Source: an uncultured Oscillospiraceae bacterium
GTDB lineage: Bacteria > Bacillota > Clostridia > Oscillospirales > Oscillospiraceae
DNA: 64,000 bases
NCBI GenBank assembly: GCA_910587505.1
Contig: CAJULD010000005.1
Location: 39,477 to 103,476 of the forward strand
Direction of reading: 5' to 3'
In this document: positions 8,517 through 17,784 of the stretch, piece after piece
Layout of the letters: the number at the start of each line of letters is the position of its first letter
Position numbering within the stretch: position 1 is the first letter of the stretch
Position numbers and translations under genes: made by a program
Notes under the pieces: model-generated
The model's input: only the letters and a program-made list of their open reading frames with translations
What the model was told of the DNA's origin: nothing
Database searches by the model: none

Positions 8517-9708
8517 AGTAATGAAAAAATACCTGTCAAAAATATACAAAAAGGCTGTTGTGCTTTTTTGTCTGGCCGCAGATAAAATTCTACGGCTCTT
8601 TCCGCTGCGCAACATTATTCTGTTGGAAAGTTATCCGGATTTTACCGACAATACCATGGCGCTTTATCGGTATCTTGTCAAAAAGCGTCAGGATTTTGGG
8701 TACAGGCTGATATGGATCACAGAGCAGAGTCAGAAGACTCCTCCGGAGGGAGGAACCTGCGTCAATAAAAAGGGTGGATTGAGAGAACGGCAACGGTGGT
8801 TTGTTCTTCAGCGGACAGCAAAGGTTTTTGTCAGCTGCAACCGGTTTTATCTGACAACATTACGAAGCGGACAGGTCTCTCTTTTCTTAACCCATGGCTC
8901 CCCTTTGAAAACAAGTCCGGGATATAAGTATTTTAATCGTTTTGACTATGTGTTATCCCAGTCTACATGGCTGACGCCATATGTGGCAGAGGAAAATCAA
9001 ACTGAAATCAAGCGCCTGCTGACGCTCGGAATTCCCAGAAATGACGATTTATATCATCCTGGACAGGCTCTGTCAAAGCTGAATCTTCTCGGATATGAAA
9101 AGATTATTGCGTGGCTTCCTACCTACCGACAGCACAGGAAGGGAAACCGTCATGATATGAAGGCCAGTAATTTTGGCATTCCGCTGCTTTCTTCTGAAGA
9201 AGATGTGGCAAGATTGAACGCAAAGCTCGTCGAAAAAAATATGTTACTTGTCCTGAAGCCGCATCCGGCACAGGATTTGCGTGTGGTCCGTGCGCTTGCG
9301 GTATCAAATATCTTTTTTCTTGAAAATGCGGCTTTGGAGCAAAAAAGAGTCCCTCTGTATGCTTTCCTTGGCGCGGTAGACGCAATGTTGACAGATTATT
9401 CTTCGGTTTATTATGACTACCTGCTTTGCGATAAACCTGTTGGTCTCACTCTGGATGATTATGAGGTATATAAATCCAAACGGGGCTTTGTATATCCGGA
9501 TCCCGATATGGTATTAAAAGGGTATCGGCTTTATACAGTAGACGATTTGCTGCAATTTATAGATGAATTGGCGAATGATAAACATCTTTATCGCAGGGAG
9601 CAGAATGAAATCTGCCGGTTGACCAATGATTACCACGATGATGGTTCATCGCAGCGAGTGGGTGAATTTGTAATCAGGCTTTTGCAGGGTGAAGGAAATT
9701 CAGTTTGA
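8506..9708 (+). CDS. CDP-glycerol glycerophosphotransferase family protein
   Basis: A 400-residue single-domain member of the TagB/TagF/Glyphos_transf family. It shows LFLTHGSPLKT (catalytic-type His near 130), IIAWLPTYRQHRKG, VLKPHPAQD and MLTDYSSVYYDYLLCDKPVGL, all corresponding to motifs in the C-terminal half of its fused neighbours. It would transfer a polyol-phosphate from a CDP-activated donor to the polymer, perhaps as primer or linker enzyme. It overlaps the upstream fusion gene by 11 bp; ATG 8521 is an alternative start in the same frame. Acceptor and polyol unknown. Confidence 0.87.
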   Translation: MSCKVMKKYLSKIYKKAVVLFCLAADKILRLFPLRNIILLESYPDFTDNTMALYRYLVKKRQDFGYRLIWITEQSQKTPPEGGTCVNKKGGLRERQRWFVLQRTAKVFVSCNRFYLTTLRSGQVSLFLTHGSPLKTSPGYKYFNRFDYVLSQSTWLTPYVAEENQTEIKRLLTLGIPRNDDLYHPGQALSKLNLLGYEKIIAWLPTYRQHRKGNRHDMKASNFGIPLLSSEEDVARLNAKLVEKNMLLVLKPHPAQDLRVVRALAVSNIFFLENAALEQKRVPLYAFLGAVDAMLTDYSSVYYDYLLCDKPVGLTLDDYEVYKSKRGFVYPDPDMVLKGYRLYTVDDLLQFIDELANDKHLYRREQNEICRLTNDYHDDGSSQRVGEFVIRLLQGEGNSV

Positions 9709-9744
9709 AATTCTGGCAAGAATGCGTATCAGGAGTGAGGCACA

Positions 9745-10383
9745 ATGAACGTTGGATTGATCCTGGCGGGTGGACGAGGCGCCCGCTTTGGCAGCGCGCT
9801 TCCCAAACAATACCACACAATACATGGAGAAATGGTGATTGCGTATGTTGCAGATGCGTTAGAGAAAGCAGACAGCGTTGATAAAATCGTATTTGTTGGA
9901 GATAGTGAGGAACCGGATTTGCAGAAGTTGGCCAGCCGGTATGGCGGCGCTGTTGCGGATGGAGGGAAAACAAGGAACCTATCATTACAGAGTGGTCTGG
10001 ATTATGTTTATGCGCATTTTGACTGCAAAAATATTATGATTTTTGATGCAGTCAGGCCAATGGTGAGTTCCGTTATGATTGACCGGTATTTTCATCTTCT
10101 GCATACGGGATATGACGCGGTGATTACGACACAGGAAATTACAGACAGTCTGGGATGCCGGGATTGCTGGAAGCTTGACCGCAGCCGCTATTATCTGATG
10201 CAGTCGCCGGAGGCATACCGCTTTGATCTGCTGTACAGGCATTTTGATAAGGACTCTTTATATACGGAGGTTCTTCACCATATGCCGGATACGACAAAAG
10301 CATATTTGAATTTTGATTTTAAAAACAATATCAAACTTACATACGACTGGGAGCTGGACTATTTGAGCGCATTACTGAAGTAA
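9745..10383 (+). CDS. IspD/TarI-family cytidylyltransferase
   Basis: A 212-residue nucleotidyltransferase with the family signature LILAGGRGARFGSALPKQY near the N-terminus, GGKTRNLSLQSGL near residue 75, FDAVRPMVSSVMID near 95 and QSPEAYRFDLL near 150. IspD and TarI share this fold. Between two CDP-polyol-phosphate transferase genes the likelier job is making a CDP-activated polyol (TarI-like, for example CDP-ribitol) for the polymer rather than isoprenoid synthesis. No TarJ-like reductase is present in the window, so the polyol phosphate must come from elsewhere. Separated by 36 bp from the upstream gene, in an operon-like run. Confidence 0.85.
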   Translation: MNVGLILAGGRGARFGSALPKQYHTIHGEMVIAYVADALEKADSVDKIVFVGDSEEPDLQKLASRYGGAVADGGKTRNLSLQSGLDYVYAHFDCKNIMIFDAVRPMVSSVMIDRYFHLLHTGYDAVITTQEITDSLGCRDCWKLDRSRYYLMQSPEAYRFDLLYRHFDKDSLYTEVLHHMPDTTKAYLNFDFKNNIKLTYDWELDYLSALLK

Positions 10384-10440
10384 AATCTGTTATGAAAGGA
10401 AGCGCGGCAAGGTGGCGTGAGCAGAAAAGGAGACGCGAGA

Positions 10441-13143
10441 ATGCAGGTGGCAATGGATTATCCTTTTGAATTTTCGGTTGTCATGGCAGTTTACAATGTG
10501 GAGCCATTTCTCAAAGAGGCGGTAGACAGCCTGATTGCGCAGGACTTTGGCTTTGAGAAAATACAGCTGATTATGGTTGATGATGGTTCTACCGATGGCA
10601 GCGGGGCTGTTTGTGATGAATATGCGGGGCAGTATCCGGAAAATATCGTCGTGATCCATAAACAAAATGGAGGAGTTTCTTCGGCCAGAAATGAAGGGCT
10701 GAAATATATTCAGGGGCGCTACATCAACTTTATGGACTCAGACGATAAATTGGGAAACAGAGTGATGTCTGTTGTCCATAAATTTTTCAGAAGTCATGAA
10801 GATGAAACAGATGCAGTCACAATTCCCATGTTCTTTTTTGATGGGGCTTCCGGGGGACATAAGCAAAATGCAAAGTTCCAGAAGGGCTCACGAGTTATTA
10901 ATCTGCTACAGGAGTGGAAGACGGTCCAACTAAGCTGTTCTTCGGCCTTTATTAAGGCGGAAGCGGCATCCGGAATGCATTTTGATCCGACGCTTGCCTA
11001 TTGTGAAGACGGGAAAGAAATGCTGAAGATCCTTTTGCGGAAAATGACGCTTGGAGTCGCAAAGGGGGATTCCTATTATTACCGTAAACGGACAGTGGGG
11101 GCGCCGTCCGCCATTCAAAGCTCTGAAAATAACATCAAATGGTATATGCCGTATCTGAAAGGGTTTACTGCGTCGATATTGTCATTTTGTCAGGAACAGA
11201 TGGGATATATTCCTAAATTTATACAGTTTTCTTTAATGTATGACCTCCAATGGCGTGTGAGGCAGGAGCATATCCCGGATGCGGTTATGACAGAAGAGGA
11301 TATATCTGCGTATAAAGCGCTTCTCTTTTCTCTTCTGAAATACTTTGATGACGATGTCGTTATGGCGCAAAAGGATATTCAGGTTGAGCACAAGGCCTTT
11401 ATCCTGAAGAAGAAATACGGAAAAGATGCAGACAGGATGTGGGGAAGCAATACTGCTTTGCTGCATTATCAAAATACCTGTATTTGTCATCTGAACACGA
11501 ATAAGACTCATTTGAACTTTATCTCCGTCACTCCGGATGCCATCCGGCTGGAAGGTTATATGGTACTGATAGCAGAAGATTATGGGGATGTACGGGTTTA
11601 TTTGGAGGTCAACGGAGAAAAAGTGCCATGTGTCCCGGTGGACAGAGGGATGGACCGGATGGCGCTGGACGAGCCGATTTATTTTGCATATGGATTTCAA
11701 TGTGAGGTTTCCGTTGATCCGGCGGTGGAGAAGTATGTAATATCCTTGTTTTGTGAGGTGGACGGCAGGCGGATCAATCGAAACCGGCTTGTGTATGGGA
11801 AGTACTGCCCGGTATCCGCCCAGTACCGGCACTCCTATTATTATCACGAAGGATATGTTCTGACGGCGGCTCAATCCCGACTTGTTGTGCAGAAATGCGG
11901 AAGAAAGGGGCGTTTGCAGAGGGAGTACGCATATCTGCGAGAACTGTGGCAAAGGAATGCGTGCGGAGGAAGAAAGGCGGTTTTTGCCCGCCTGCTGACG
12001 TTTATATTACGACGGTTTCAACACAAAAAGATATGGCTTATCAGCGATCGAGTCAGTCAGGCGGATGATAATGGAGAGGCGTTTTTCCAATATGCAGGAA
12101 AGAATTTGCAGAAGGATGTGAAGGTATATTTTGCTGTTTCTCCAGATAGTCCGGATTATAAAAGGCTGAAGGCGTATGGGAAGGTCATCCCTTTTCTTGG
12201 AAAAAGCTATAAGTTTCTTTACCTCCTGGCGGATTGTGTGATCTCCTCGCAGGCAGAAGAGTACATTTTTCATCCTTTCCAAAAATATTCTGTATTTTAT
12301 CGTGATCTGTCACAGTCACAAAAATTTGTCTTCTTACAGCATGGTGTTACGAAAGACGACCTGTCTGCGTGGCTTAACCGGTTTAGTAAAAATATAAAGC
12401 TGTTTGTCACAACAACTGCTCCAGAGTATGAATCCATTTTGAAGGGTAAATATGATTACAGTTCAGATGTGGTGAAATTAACGGGTTTTCCTCGATATGA
12501 CAGACTATACCGTCAGGAAAAGAGACAAATCACCATTATGCCAACCTGGAGAGCGTATTTGGTGACTGAAATAGACCCGAGGACCGGACAGAGGGAGTTA
12601 AAGCCCGGATATTGTGAGAGCAGCTATTTCGCCATGTACCATGAGCTGCTGAATTGCCGAAGATTATTTGACTGCGCGCAGGAAATGGGATATACGATTG
12701 CGTTTATGTATCATCCGAACATGATCTGTGCAAAGGATCTGATGGGCGGCGACCACAGGCTGGAGCTGCTGGGGCAGGATGCAGCCTATCGAGCAGTTTT
12801 TGCCGAGAGCAATCTGCTGATTACGGACTATTCCTCTGTTGCATTCGATTTTGCATATCTGCGAAAACCGATAATCTATTATCAGGCGGACAAAGAAGAG
12901 TTTTTCTCCGGGGCGCATACGTATGAAAAGGGATACTTTGACTATGAAAGAGACGGCTTTGGTGAGATAGAATGCTCCGTAGAATCGCTTGTAGATCGGA
13001 TGATTGAATATATGAAAAACGGGTGTGCCTTAAAGGACGTGTACAGGGAAAGAATTGACGCAACATTTCCGTTTTCAGACCAGAATAATTGTCAGCGGGT
13101 CTGCGAGGAGATTATGAAATTGAAACAGGCGGAAATTAAATGA
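10441..13143 (+). CDS. second GT2 / CDP-glycerol glycerophosphotransferase fusion
   Basis: A 900-residue paralogue of the protein at 5796 with the same plan: GT2 domain at residues 1-310 (FSVVMAVYNVEPFLKEAVDSL, MVDDGSTDGSGAVCDEYA, NGGVSSARNEGL, FMDSDDK), an unassigned middle, then a TagB/TagF-like domain with FLQHGVTKDDL (His634), ITIMPTWRAYL and LITDYSSVAFDFAYLRKP near 795. The start chosen is ATG 10441, because AAAGGAGA at 10426-10433 sits at ideal spacing; an in-frame GTG at 10417 has no such site. Two diverged copies suggest either two alternating linkages or a primer/polymerase split. It overlaps the exporter gene by 4 bp. Confidence 0.88.
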   Translation: MQVAMDYPFEFSVVMAVYNVEPFLKEAVDSLIAQDFGFEKIQLIMVDDGSTDGSGAVCDEYAGQYPENIVVIHKQNGGVSSARNEGLKYIQGRYINFMDSDDKLGNRVMSVVHKFFRSHEDETDAVTIPMFFFDGASGGHKQNAKFQKGSRVINLLQEWKTVQLSCSSAFIKAEAASGMHFDPTLAYCEDGKEMLKILLRKMTLGVAKGDSYYYRKRTVGAPSAIQSSENNIKWYMPYLKGFTASILSFCQEQMGYIPKFIQFSLMYDLQWRVRQEHIPDAVMTEEDISAYKALLFSLLKYFDDDVVMAQKDIQVEHKAFILKKKYGKDADRMWGSNTALLHYQNTCICHLNTNKTHLNFISVTPDAIRLEGYMVLIAEDYGDVRVYLEVNGEKVPCVPVDRGMDRMALDEPIYFAYGFQCEVSVDPAVEKYVISLFCEVDGRRINRNRLVYGKYCPVSAQYRHSYYYHEGYVLTAAQSRLVVQKCGRKGRLQREYAYLRELWQRNACGGRKAVFARLLTFILRRFQHKKIWLISDRVSQADDNGEAFFQYAGKNLQKDVKVYFAVSPDSPDYKRLKAYGKVIPFLGKSYKFLYLLADCVISSQAEEYIFHPFQKYSVFYRDLSQSQKFVFLQHGVTKDDLSAWLNRFSKNIKLFVTTTAPEYESILKGKYDYSSDVVKLTGFPRYDRLYRQEKRQITIMPTWRAYLVTEIDPRTGQRELKPGYCESSYFAMYHELLNCRRLFDCAQEMGYTIAFMYHPNMICAKDLMGGDHRLELLGQDAAYRAVFAESNLLITDYSSVAFDFAYLRKPIIYYQADKEEFFSGAHTYEKGYFDYERDGFGEIECSVESLVDRMIEYMKNGCALKDVYRERIDATFPFSDQNNCQRVCEEIMKLKQAEIK

Positions 13144-13910
13144 TGATACAAAAACTCAAAAAGCACCAGTTCCTTTTTGAAGAGCTTGTCAAAAGGGATT
13201 TCAAAAAGAAATACAAGCGCACGGTATTGGGAATGGCGTGGAGTATACTGTCTCCGCTGTTGACGCTGCTTGTCATGCGGATGGTATTCACCCAGTTTTT
13301 TGGACGCAACACCCCTCACTACACGATATACCTGTTTTGCGGCAACCTGATTTTTTCCTGCTTCAACGAGTCCACCAGTCAGGGCATGACCTCTCTGATG
13401 GGAAACGCGGGGATCTTTACAAAGGTCAATGTGCCGAAGTATCTGTTTCTGTTCTCAAAAAATGTGCAGACGCTGATTAACTTCGGTCTGACCCTGTGCG
13501 TGTTTTTCATGTTCTGCGTACTGGACAACATTCCTTTTACATGGAAGTTTATCTGTCTGCTGTACCCGATCTGCTGCCTGGTGCTTTTCAATGTTGGAGT
13601 GGGGCTGATTCTGTCGGCACTGTTCGTGTTTTTCAGGGACATTCAGTACCTGTGGTCCGTGTTTACCATGCTGCTGATGTACATGTCCGCCATTTTCTAT
13701 ACCATAGACAGCTACAGCTATGAAGTGCAGTGCCTGTTTCTGGTAAACCCGGTGTACCTGTTCATCCGCTATTTCCGGAAGATCGTTATTGAGGCGACGA
13801 TCCCGACAATCTGGTTCCATCTGCTGATGGCGGCGGACGTAGTTATTGTGTTGGGAATCGGGTGCTGGATGTATAAGAAATACAATCACAAGTTTCTGTA
13901 CTATGTATGA
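13140..13910 (+). CDS. ABC-2 type polysaccharide/teichoic acid exporter permease
   Basis: 256 residues with the TagG/Wzm layout: a basic N-terminal helix (VKRDFKKKYKRTVLGMAWSILSPL), then about six membrane segments. The family sequence NLIFSCFNESTSQGMTSLMGNAGIFTKVNVPKYL lies near residues 65-100 and a NPVYLFIRYFRKIV turn near 210. It moves lipid-linked polymer from the inner to the outer leaflet with the ATPase at 14238. It overlaps the preceding fusion gene by 4 bp, so polymer synthesis and export are co-translated. The partner ATPase is displaced by about 330 bp of hairpin-rich sequence, unusual for TagGH pairs. Confidence 0.92.
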   Translation: MMIQKLKKHQFLFEELVKRDFKKKYKRTVLGMAWSILSPLLTLLVMRMVFTQFFGRNTPHYTIYLFCGNLIFSCFNESTSQGMTSLMGNAGIFTKVNVPKYLFLFSKNVQTLINFGLTLCVFFMFCVLDNIPFTWKFICLLYPICCLVLFNVGVGLILSALFVFFRDIQYLWSVFTMLLMYMSAIFYTIDSYSYEVQCLFLVNPVYLFIRYFRKIVIEATIPTIWFHLLMAADVVIVLGIGCWMYKKYNHKFLYYV

Positions 13911-14015
13911 CAGAGGAACTGTATCTGCAATTGGCAGATACAGTCTCTGGATAGCAGACATCAAAAACTGGAAACCGGGAACCCGGTTTCCTCCAGGACT
14001 ATGTCCTGGAGGAAA
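13911..14015 (+). repeat. cluster of three strong stem-loops between exporter genes
   Basis: Hairpin 1: 13918-13928 with 13934-13944, an 11-bp perfect stem, extended by CAGAG/CTCTG at the base. Hairpin 2: 13970-13979 with 13982-13991. Hairpin 3: 13987-13999 with 14003-14015, a 13-bp perfect stem with a TAT loop. Hairpins 2 and 3 share bases 13987-13991 and so exclude each other. No U-tract follows. It may be an RNA processing or attenuation element, or remains of a palindromic insertion. Confidence 0.55.
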
Positions 14016-14046
14016 GGCTCCCTGTAAAAAAATGGGGAGTGTGCAA

Positions 14047-14178
14047 ATGGCGGTGCTGCCTGCGTTGCCGGCAAAGCAATTCCGTCAAACGTATCGGCTG
14101 TTGGAAATCCTGCAGGAGTCATACGAAAAAATGTGTTCTTTCTGCCACAAAGCGTCCATAGTTGGACGGATGATGTGA
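14047..14178 (+). pseudogene. 43-codon ORF, probable 5' part of a frameshifted gene
   Basis: ATG 14047 has a GGGGAG site at 14034-14039 and encodes 43 residues beginning MAVLPALPAKQFRQTYRLL. The reading frame changes at an A6 run (14126-14131). Shifting frame there would join it to the residues that precede the ABC ATPase core (FFLPQSVHSWTDD...). The joined product would look like one continuous protein. I do not recognise its family. It may be a relic or a sequencing indel. Confidence 0.35.
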
Positions 14179-14237
14179 TTGAAAGATATATAGTACAGGA
14201 AACGGATGACTATGTGTATTGTACTGACAGGAACACG

Positions 14238-15167
14238 ATGGATATGGGAGAGCTGGACGCGAGACTGAAAATGTCGGCAGATTCAGGAGAGCGTTTGGAA
14301 AGAATTCGCGAGCTGCTGGTCAATCAATCAAACAAAAACAGGTTTGCAATTTCCTGCGATGGGGAAAAGCAGGAAAGGAAACCAACCGCAGGCGCTTATG
14401 CTGCAGGCAACAAAGGGGGAGTAAGTATTTTAGAAGTGCATGACGTCTCCATCCGCTATATAACAGGAGACTTTAAAGATATCGGTTTAAAGGAATATCT
14501 GGTCCGGCGGCTACAGAACAACTATCACGTAAACGAGTTCTGGGCGGACAGAAACATCTCCTTCACGCTGGAAAAAGGAGACATGCTGGGAATTATCGGC
14601 ACGAATGGGGCGGGGAAGTCCACGCTTCTAAAGGTCATTTCAGGCATTATGGAGCCTACCGGCGGGTGGGTAAAGCGGGAGGGAAGCATTGCTGCGCTTC
14701 TGGAGCTGGCCAGCGGATTTGACGGCGATCTGACCGTGCGGGAGAATGCCTACCTGCGGGGGGCCATGCTGGGGTATACCCGCAAATTTATGGATGAAAA
14801 GTACGGTCAGATTATTGAGTTCGCGGAGCTTCAAGAGTTTCAGGACAGACCGTTCAAGCAGCTTTCCTCCGGGATGAAAAGCCGGCTGGCATTTTCCATT
14901 GCTTCGTTGGTGGAACCGGATATTCTCATTTTGGATGAGGTGCTCTCTGTGGGAGACGGCGCTTTTCGCAGGAAAAGCGAAAGTAAGATGCGGGAGATTA
15001 TCGCGGGCGGGGCCACGACAATTCTGGTCAGTCACTCTCTTCAGCAGGTGCGGGAGATGTGTACCAGGGTGCTGTGGCTCCACAAGGGGGAGCAGATAGA
15101 GTTTGGAGGCGATGTGCAGGGAATCTGCAGCCGGTATGCGAAATTTTTAGATGAGAAACAGCGGTAA
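14238..15167 (+). CDS. ABC-2 exporter ATP-binding subunit (TagH/Wzt-like)
   Basis: Energises export of the surface polymer with the permease at 13140. The conserved core starts near 14423 (ILEVHDVSIRY). It has the KEYLVRRL insertion seen in TagH/Wzt proteins, Walker A GTNGAGKST near residue 121, signature LSSGMKSRLAFSIA, Walker B ILILDEVLSVGD and the switch His in LVSHS. There is no C-terminal carbohydrate-binding domain. Start is uncertain: ATG 14238 has AGGA at 5-bp spacing, the same frame opens further back at GTG 14133, and AAAGGGGGAG at 14409-14418 precedes the core without a standard start codon. The N-terminal 60 or so residues match nothing I recognise. Confidence 0.85.
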   Translation: MDMGELDARLKMSADSGERLERIRELLVNQSNKNRFAISCDGEKQERKPTAGAYAAGNKGGVSILEVHDVSIRYITGDFKDIGLKEYLVRRLQNNYHVNEFWADRNISFTLEKGDMLGIIGTNGAGKSTLLKVISGIMEPTGGWVKREGSIAALLELASGFDGDLTVRENAYLRGAMLGYTRKFMDEKYGQIIEFAELQEFQDRPFKQLSSGMKSRLAFSIASLVEPDILILDEVLSVGDGAFRRKSESKMREIIAGGATTILVSHSLQQVREMCTRVLWLHKGEQIEFGGDVQGICSRYAKFLDEKQR

Positions 15168-15211
15168 AACGGTGATGGACCCGCTGAAAGAGACAGGGGG
15201 GCAGATATCCA

Positions 15212-16789
15212 GTGAATCCTTCAAGAAACTTTTCGTGGCCTGAATTGGCCAACCCATGGAAAAAGGCGTCTCAACCCGTAAAGTGGGCGTTTTTGGCAGC
15301 ATGCTTCTTTGGCGTTTTGACACATATCTATATTTTTACAAATCTGATCCTGAATCACGACAGTGTGTGGCGTCTGTTTTATGACAACGCAAATCTTGGG
15401 CTGGGACGATGGTCGCTTCAGCTGCTGTCCGAATTCAGTACCAGATTTCAGCTCCCGGTGGTGATTGCTTTCATTTCGGTTATCATGCTGGCTTTTACTG
15501 CGGGAATCACGGTTTCAGTATTGGATATTTCCAACAGGATCATCGCTGTGCTGACGGCGGCTTTTCTTGTGACAATTCCTTCTGTTGCCTGCATTTTCTC
15601 CTATATGTTTACAGCAGATGCCTACTTTATTTGCCTGTTTTTGAATGCGCTGGCCGTGTATTTTGGAAAAAGGTTCAGGTGGGGCTGGTTTCCCGCCATT
15701 GTTCTGTGCACGCTGGCCTGCGGAGCATATCAGGCATTTATCTGCTACGCCATTGGGCTTTTCCTGATAGACTGCATTTTGGAGCTGTTTACAGACAAGC
15801 CGGTTGCTGAAATTGTGAAAAAGGGTGCGGGCTATATTGGTATCATTATAGCGTCCCTGGGTCTGTACTATTTGATTTTGATGGCTCTCCTGGCAATTAA
15901 AGGAACAGCTCTGAGCTCTTATCAGGGATTCAGTACCATAAACCCAATGGATTTTGCGGGGTTTTTATCTAAAGTTCCGCAGGCATATAAAAGCTTCTGG
16001 GAGTACTTTAAGACATCGCCGTTCAGCACAGGAGCCTGTCAGGTTATTCAGGTCCTCTTCCTTTTTCTGGCCGGAGGCGCTTTGGCGTATCTGGCGGCAG
16101 TATCAAAGCTTTACCGTAACTGGGTAAAAACACTGTTGCTGCTTCTGGGGGTATTATTGCTTCCACTGGCACTGAATTTTGTCACTATACTGGTTCAGGA
16201 GGGAACCGTTCATGCCCTGATGATATACTCATTTGTGCTGCTATATGTCTTCTCACTCAAAACTGTGGAAATGACATTACAGAAGATGATTGAAAATCAG
16301 ACTTCGGACTGGCTGATACTGCATTTTTGCAGCGCAGTGCTGGCAGGGATCCTGATATGGAACAACTTCTGTGTCAGCAATATGGCGTATCTGCGGCTTC
16401 AGGTATGTTATGAGAATTCATTTGCGCTGGCTAATCGGATTGTCGCACGGATTGAGGCATTGGATGGTTACTCCCCGGAACTGCCGGTAGCTGTGGTCGG
16501 GGAGGCATCGCGGGCGCTGTATGGCGGCACGATCGGAGAGTTTTCACAGATCAACTCTTTGACGGGGACGAACGACTGGCTTCTCTACAGTTCAGAGCCG
16601 CATATAAGGACAAGAACTTTTATTGAACACTATATGGGGTTACATATGCCAACGCCAGGCAGAGAGCAGAAAGAACTTCTTAACAGCTCGGAATGGATAA
16701 AGGAGCTTCCCTCCTATCCTGCAAAGGGGTCTGTCGTAATGTATGAAGGAATTATCGTAGTGAAGCTGAGTGACGGGGCAATCAGATAA
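15212..16789 (+). CDS. GtrII-type membrane glucosyltransferase
   Basis: 525 residues with about ten hydrophobic segments. The segment NHDSVWRLFYDNANLGLGRWSLQLLS near residues 48-72 is characteristic of the Glucos_trans_II (GtrII) family, which moves glucose from undecaprenyl-phosphate-glucose onto a surface polymer outside the membrane. The C-terminal 130 residues are less hydrophobic and likely extracytoplasmic. With the GtrB-like gene immediately after it and GtrA at 19844, it completes a three-component decoration system. Start is GTG 15212 with a G6 site 10 bp upstream. The sugar and acceptor are inferred only from family. Confidence 0.82.
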   Translation: MNPSRNFSWPELANPWKKASQPVKWAFLAACFFGVLTHIYIFTNLILNHDSVWRLFYDNANLGLGRWSLQLLSEFSTRFQLPVVIAFISVIMLAFTAGITVSVLDISNRIIAVLTAAFLVTIPSVACIFSYMFTADAYFICLFLNALAVYFGKRFRWGWFPAIVLCTLACGAYQAFICYAIGLFLIDCILELFTDKPVAEIVKKGAGYIGIIIASLGLYYLILMALLAIKGTALSSYQGFSTINPMDFAGFLSKVPQAYKSFWEYFKTSPFSTGACQVIQVLFLFLAGGALAYLAAVSKLYRNWVKTLLLLLGVLLLPLALNFVTILVQEGTVHALMIYSFVLLYVFSLKTVEMTLQKMIENQTSDWLILHFCSAVLAGILIWNNFCVSNMAYLRLQVCYENSFALANRIVARIEALDGYSPELPVAVVGEASRALYGGTIGEFSQINSLTGTNDWLLYSSEPHIRTRTFIEHYMGLHMPTPGREQKELLNSSEWIKELPSYPAKGSVVMYEGIIVVKLSDGAIR

Positions 16790-16809
16790 ACGAGGAAGTG
16801 AACAGAAGA

Positions 16810-17769
16810 ATGAGTAAAATCTCCATTATTGTCCCCTGCTATAACGAGGAGGCGGCGCTTCCGTATTTCTTCTCCGAAATACGGAAGGCAGCGGACGGTA
16901 TGTCCGCTGCCTATGACCTTTGTTTTGAGTTCATTTTTATAGACGACGGGTCAAAGGATGGAACCTTGAAGCTGCTGCGGGAAGTTGCAGCGGAGGATCG
17001 CCGGACCCGATACATATCCTTCTCGCGGAATTTTGGGAAGGAAGCCGCCATGTATGCCGGATTCCAGCACGCGGAGGGGGACTGCGCTGTCCTGATGGAC
17101 GCCGACCTTCAGCATCCGCCGTCCATGTTGGAGGAAATGTATCTGGCCATTACGGAGGAAGGCTGCGACATCGCGGCAGCCAGACGGGTCTCCCGGAAGG
17201 GGGAGCCGCCTGTCCGGTCGTTTTTTGCCCGATGCTTTTACAGGCTCATCAACAAAATATCCAGGGCGGAATTTGTAGATGGCGCCTCCGATTTCCGGAT
17301 GCTGTCCAGACGCGCGGTGGATGCACTGCTGTCGGTAGGGGAATATAACCGCTTTTCCAAGGGGATCTTTGGCTGGGTGGGCTTTCAGACAAAGTGGATT
17401 CCCTATGAAAACGTGGAGCGGGTGGCAGGGGAGAGCAACTGGTCCTTCTGGAAGCTGTTTCTCTATTCATTGGATGGAATTATTGCCTTTTCTACCGCGC
17501 CGCTGGCGATCGCCTCGGTGGTAGGCGTATTGTTCTGTCTTGCTGCTTTTGTCTGGATAATTGTTATCACAGTAAAAACCGTTGTGTGGGGGGACCCTGT
17601 GGCGGGCTTTCCCACGCTGGCCTGTCTGCTGCTGCTGATCGGCGGCTCCATTCAGCTGTCGTTGGGGGTTATTGGGCAGTACCTGGCAAAAACCTATCTG
17701 GAAACCAAGCGGCGGCCCGTTTATATTATTGCGGAAACAGACAGAGAGCGGGACGCGAGGGCGGTATAA
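16810..17769 (+). CDS. GtrB/DPM-type polyprenyl-phosphate glycosyltransferase
   Basis: 319 residues: GT2 catalytic domain (ISIIVPCYNEEAALPYFF, FIDDGSKDGTLKLL, SRNFGKEAAMYAGFQHA, LMDADLQHPPSML with the DAD metal motif) followed by two C-terminal membrane helices (residues about 225-300), the GtrB architecture. It loads a sugar, usually glucose, onto undecaprenyl phosphate in the cytoplasm for GtrA to flip and GtrII to transfer. Start ATG 16810 is favoured: AGGAA at 16793-16797 is at workable distance, whereas GTG 16798 sits directly against it. Gap to GtrII is 20 bp, same operon. Confidence 0.9.
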   Translation: MSKISIIVPCYNEEAALPYFFSEIRKAADGMSAAYDLCFEFIFIDDGSKDGTLKLLREVAAEDRRTRYISFSRNFGKEAAMYAGFQHAEGDCAVLMDADLQHPPSMLEEMYLAITEEGCDIAAARRVSRKGEPPVRSFFARCFYRLINKISRAEFVDGASDFRMLSRRAVDALLSVGEYNRFSKGIFGWVGFQTKWIPYENVERVAGESNWSFWKLFLYSLDGIIAFSTAPLAIASVVGVLFCLAAFVWIIVITVKTVVWGDPVAGFPTLACLLLLIGGSIQLSLGVIGQYLAKTYLETKRRPVYIIAETDRERDARAV

Positions 17770-17784
17770 TAGGGGGGGCGGCAT

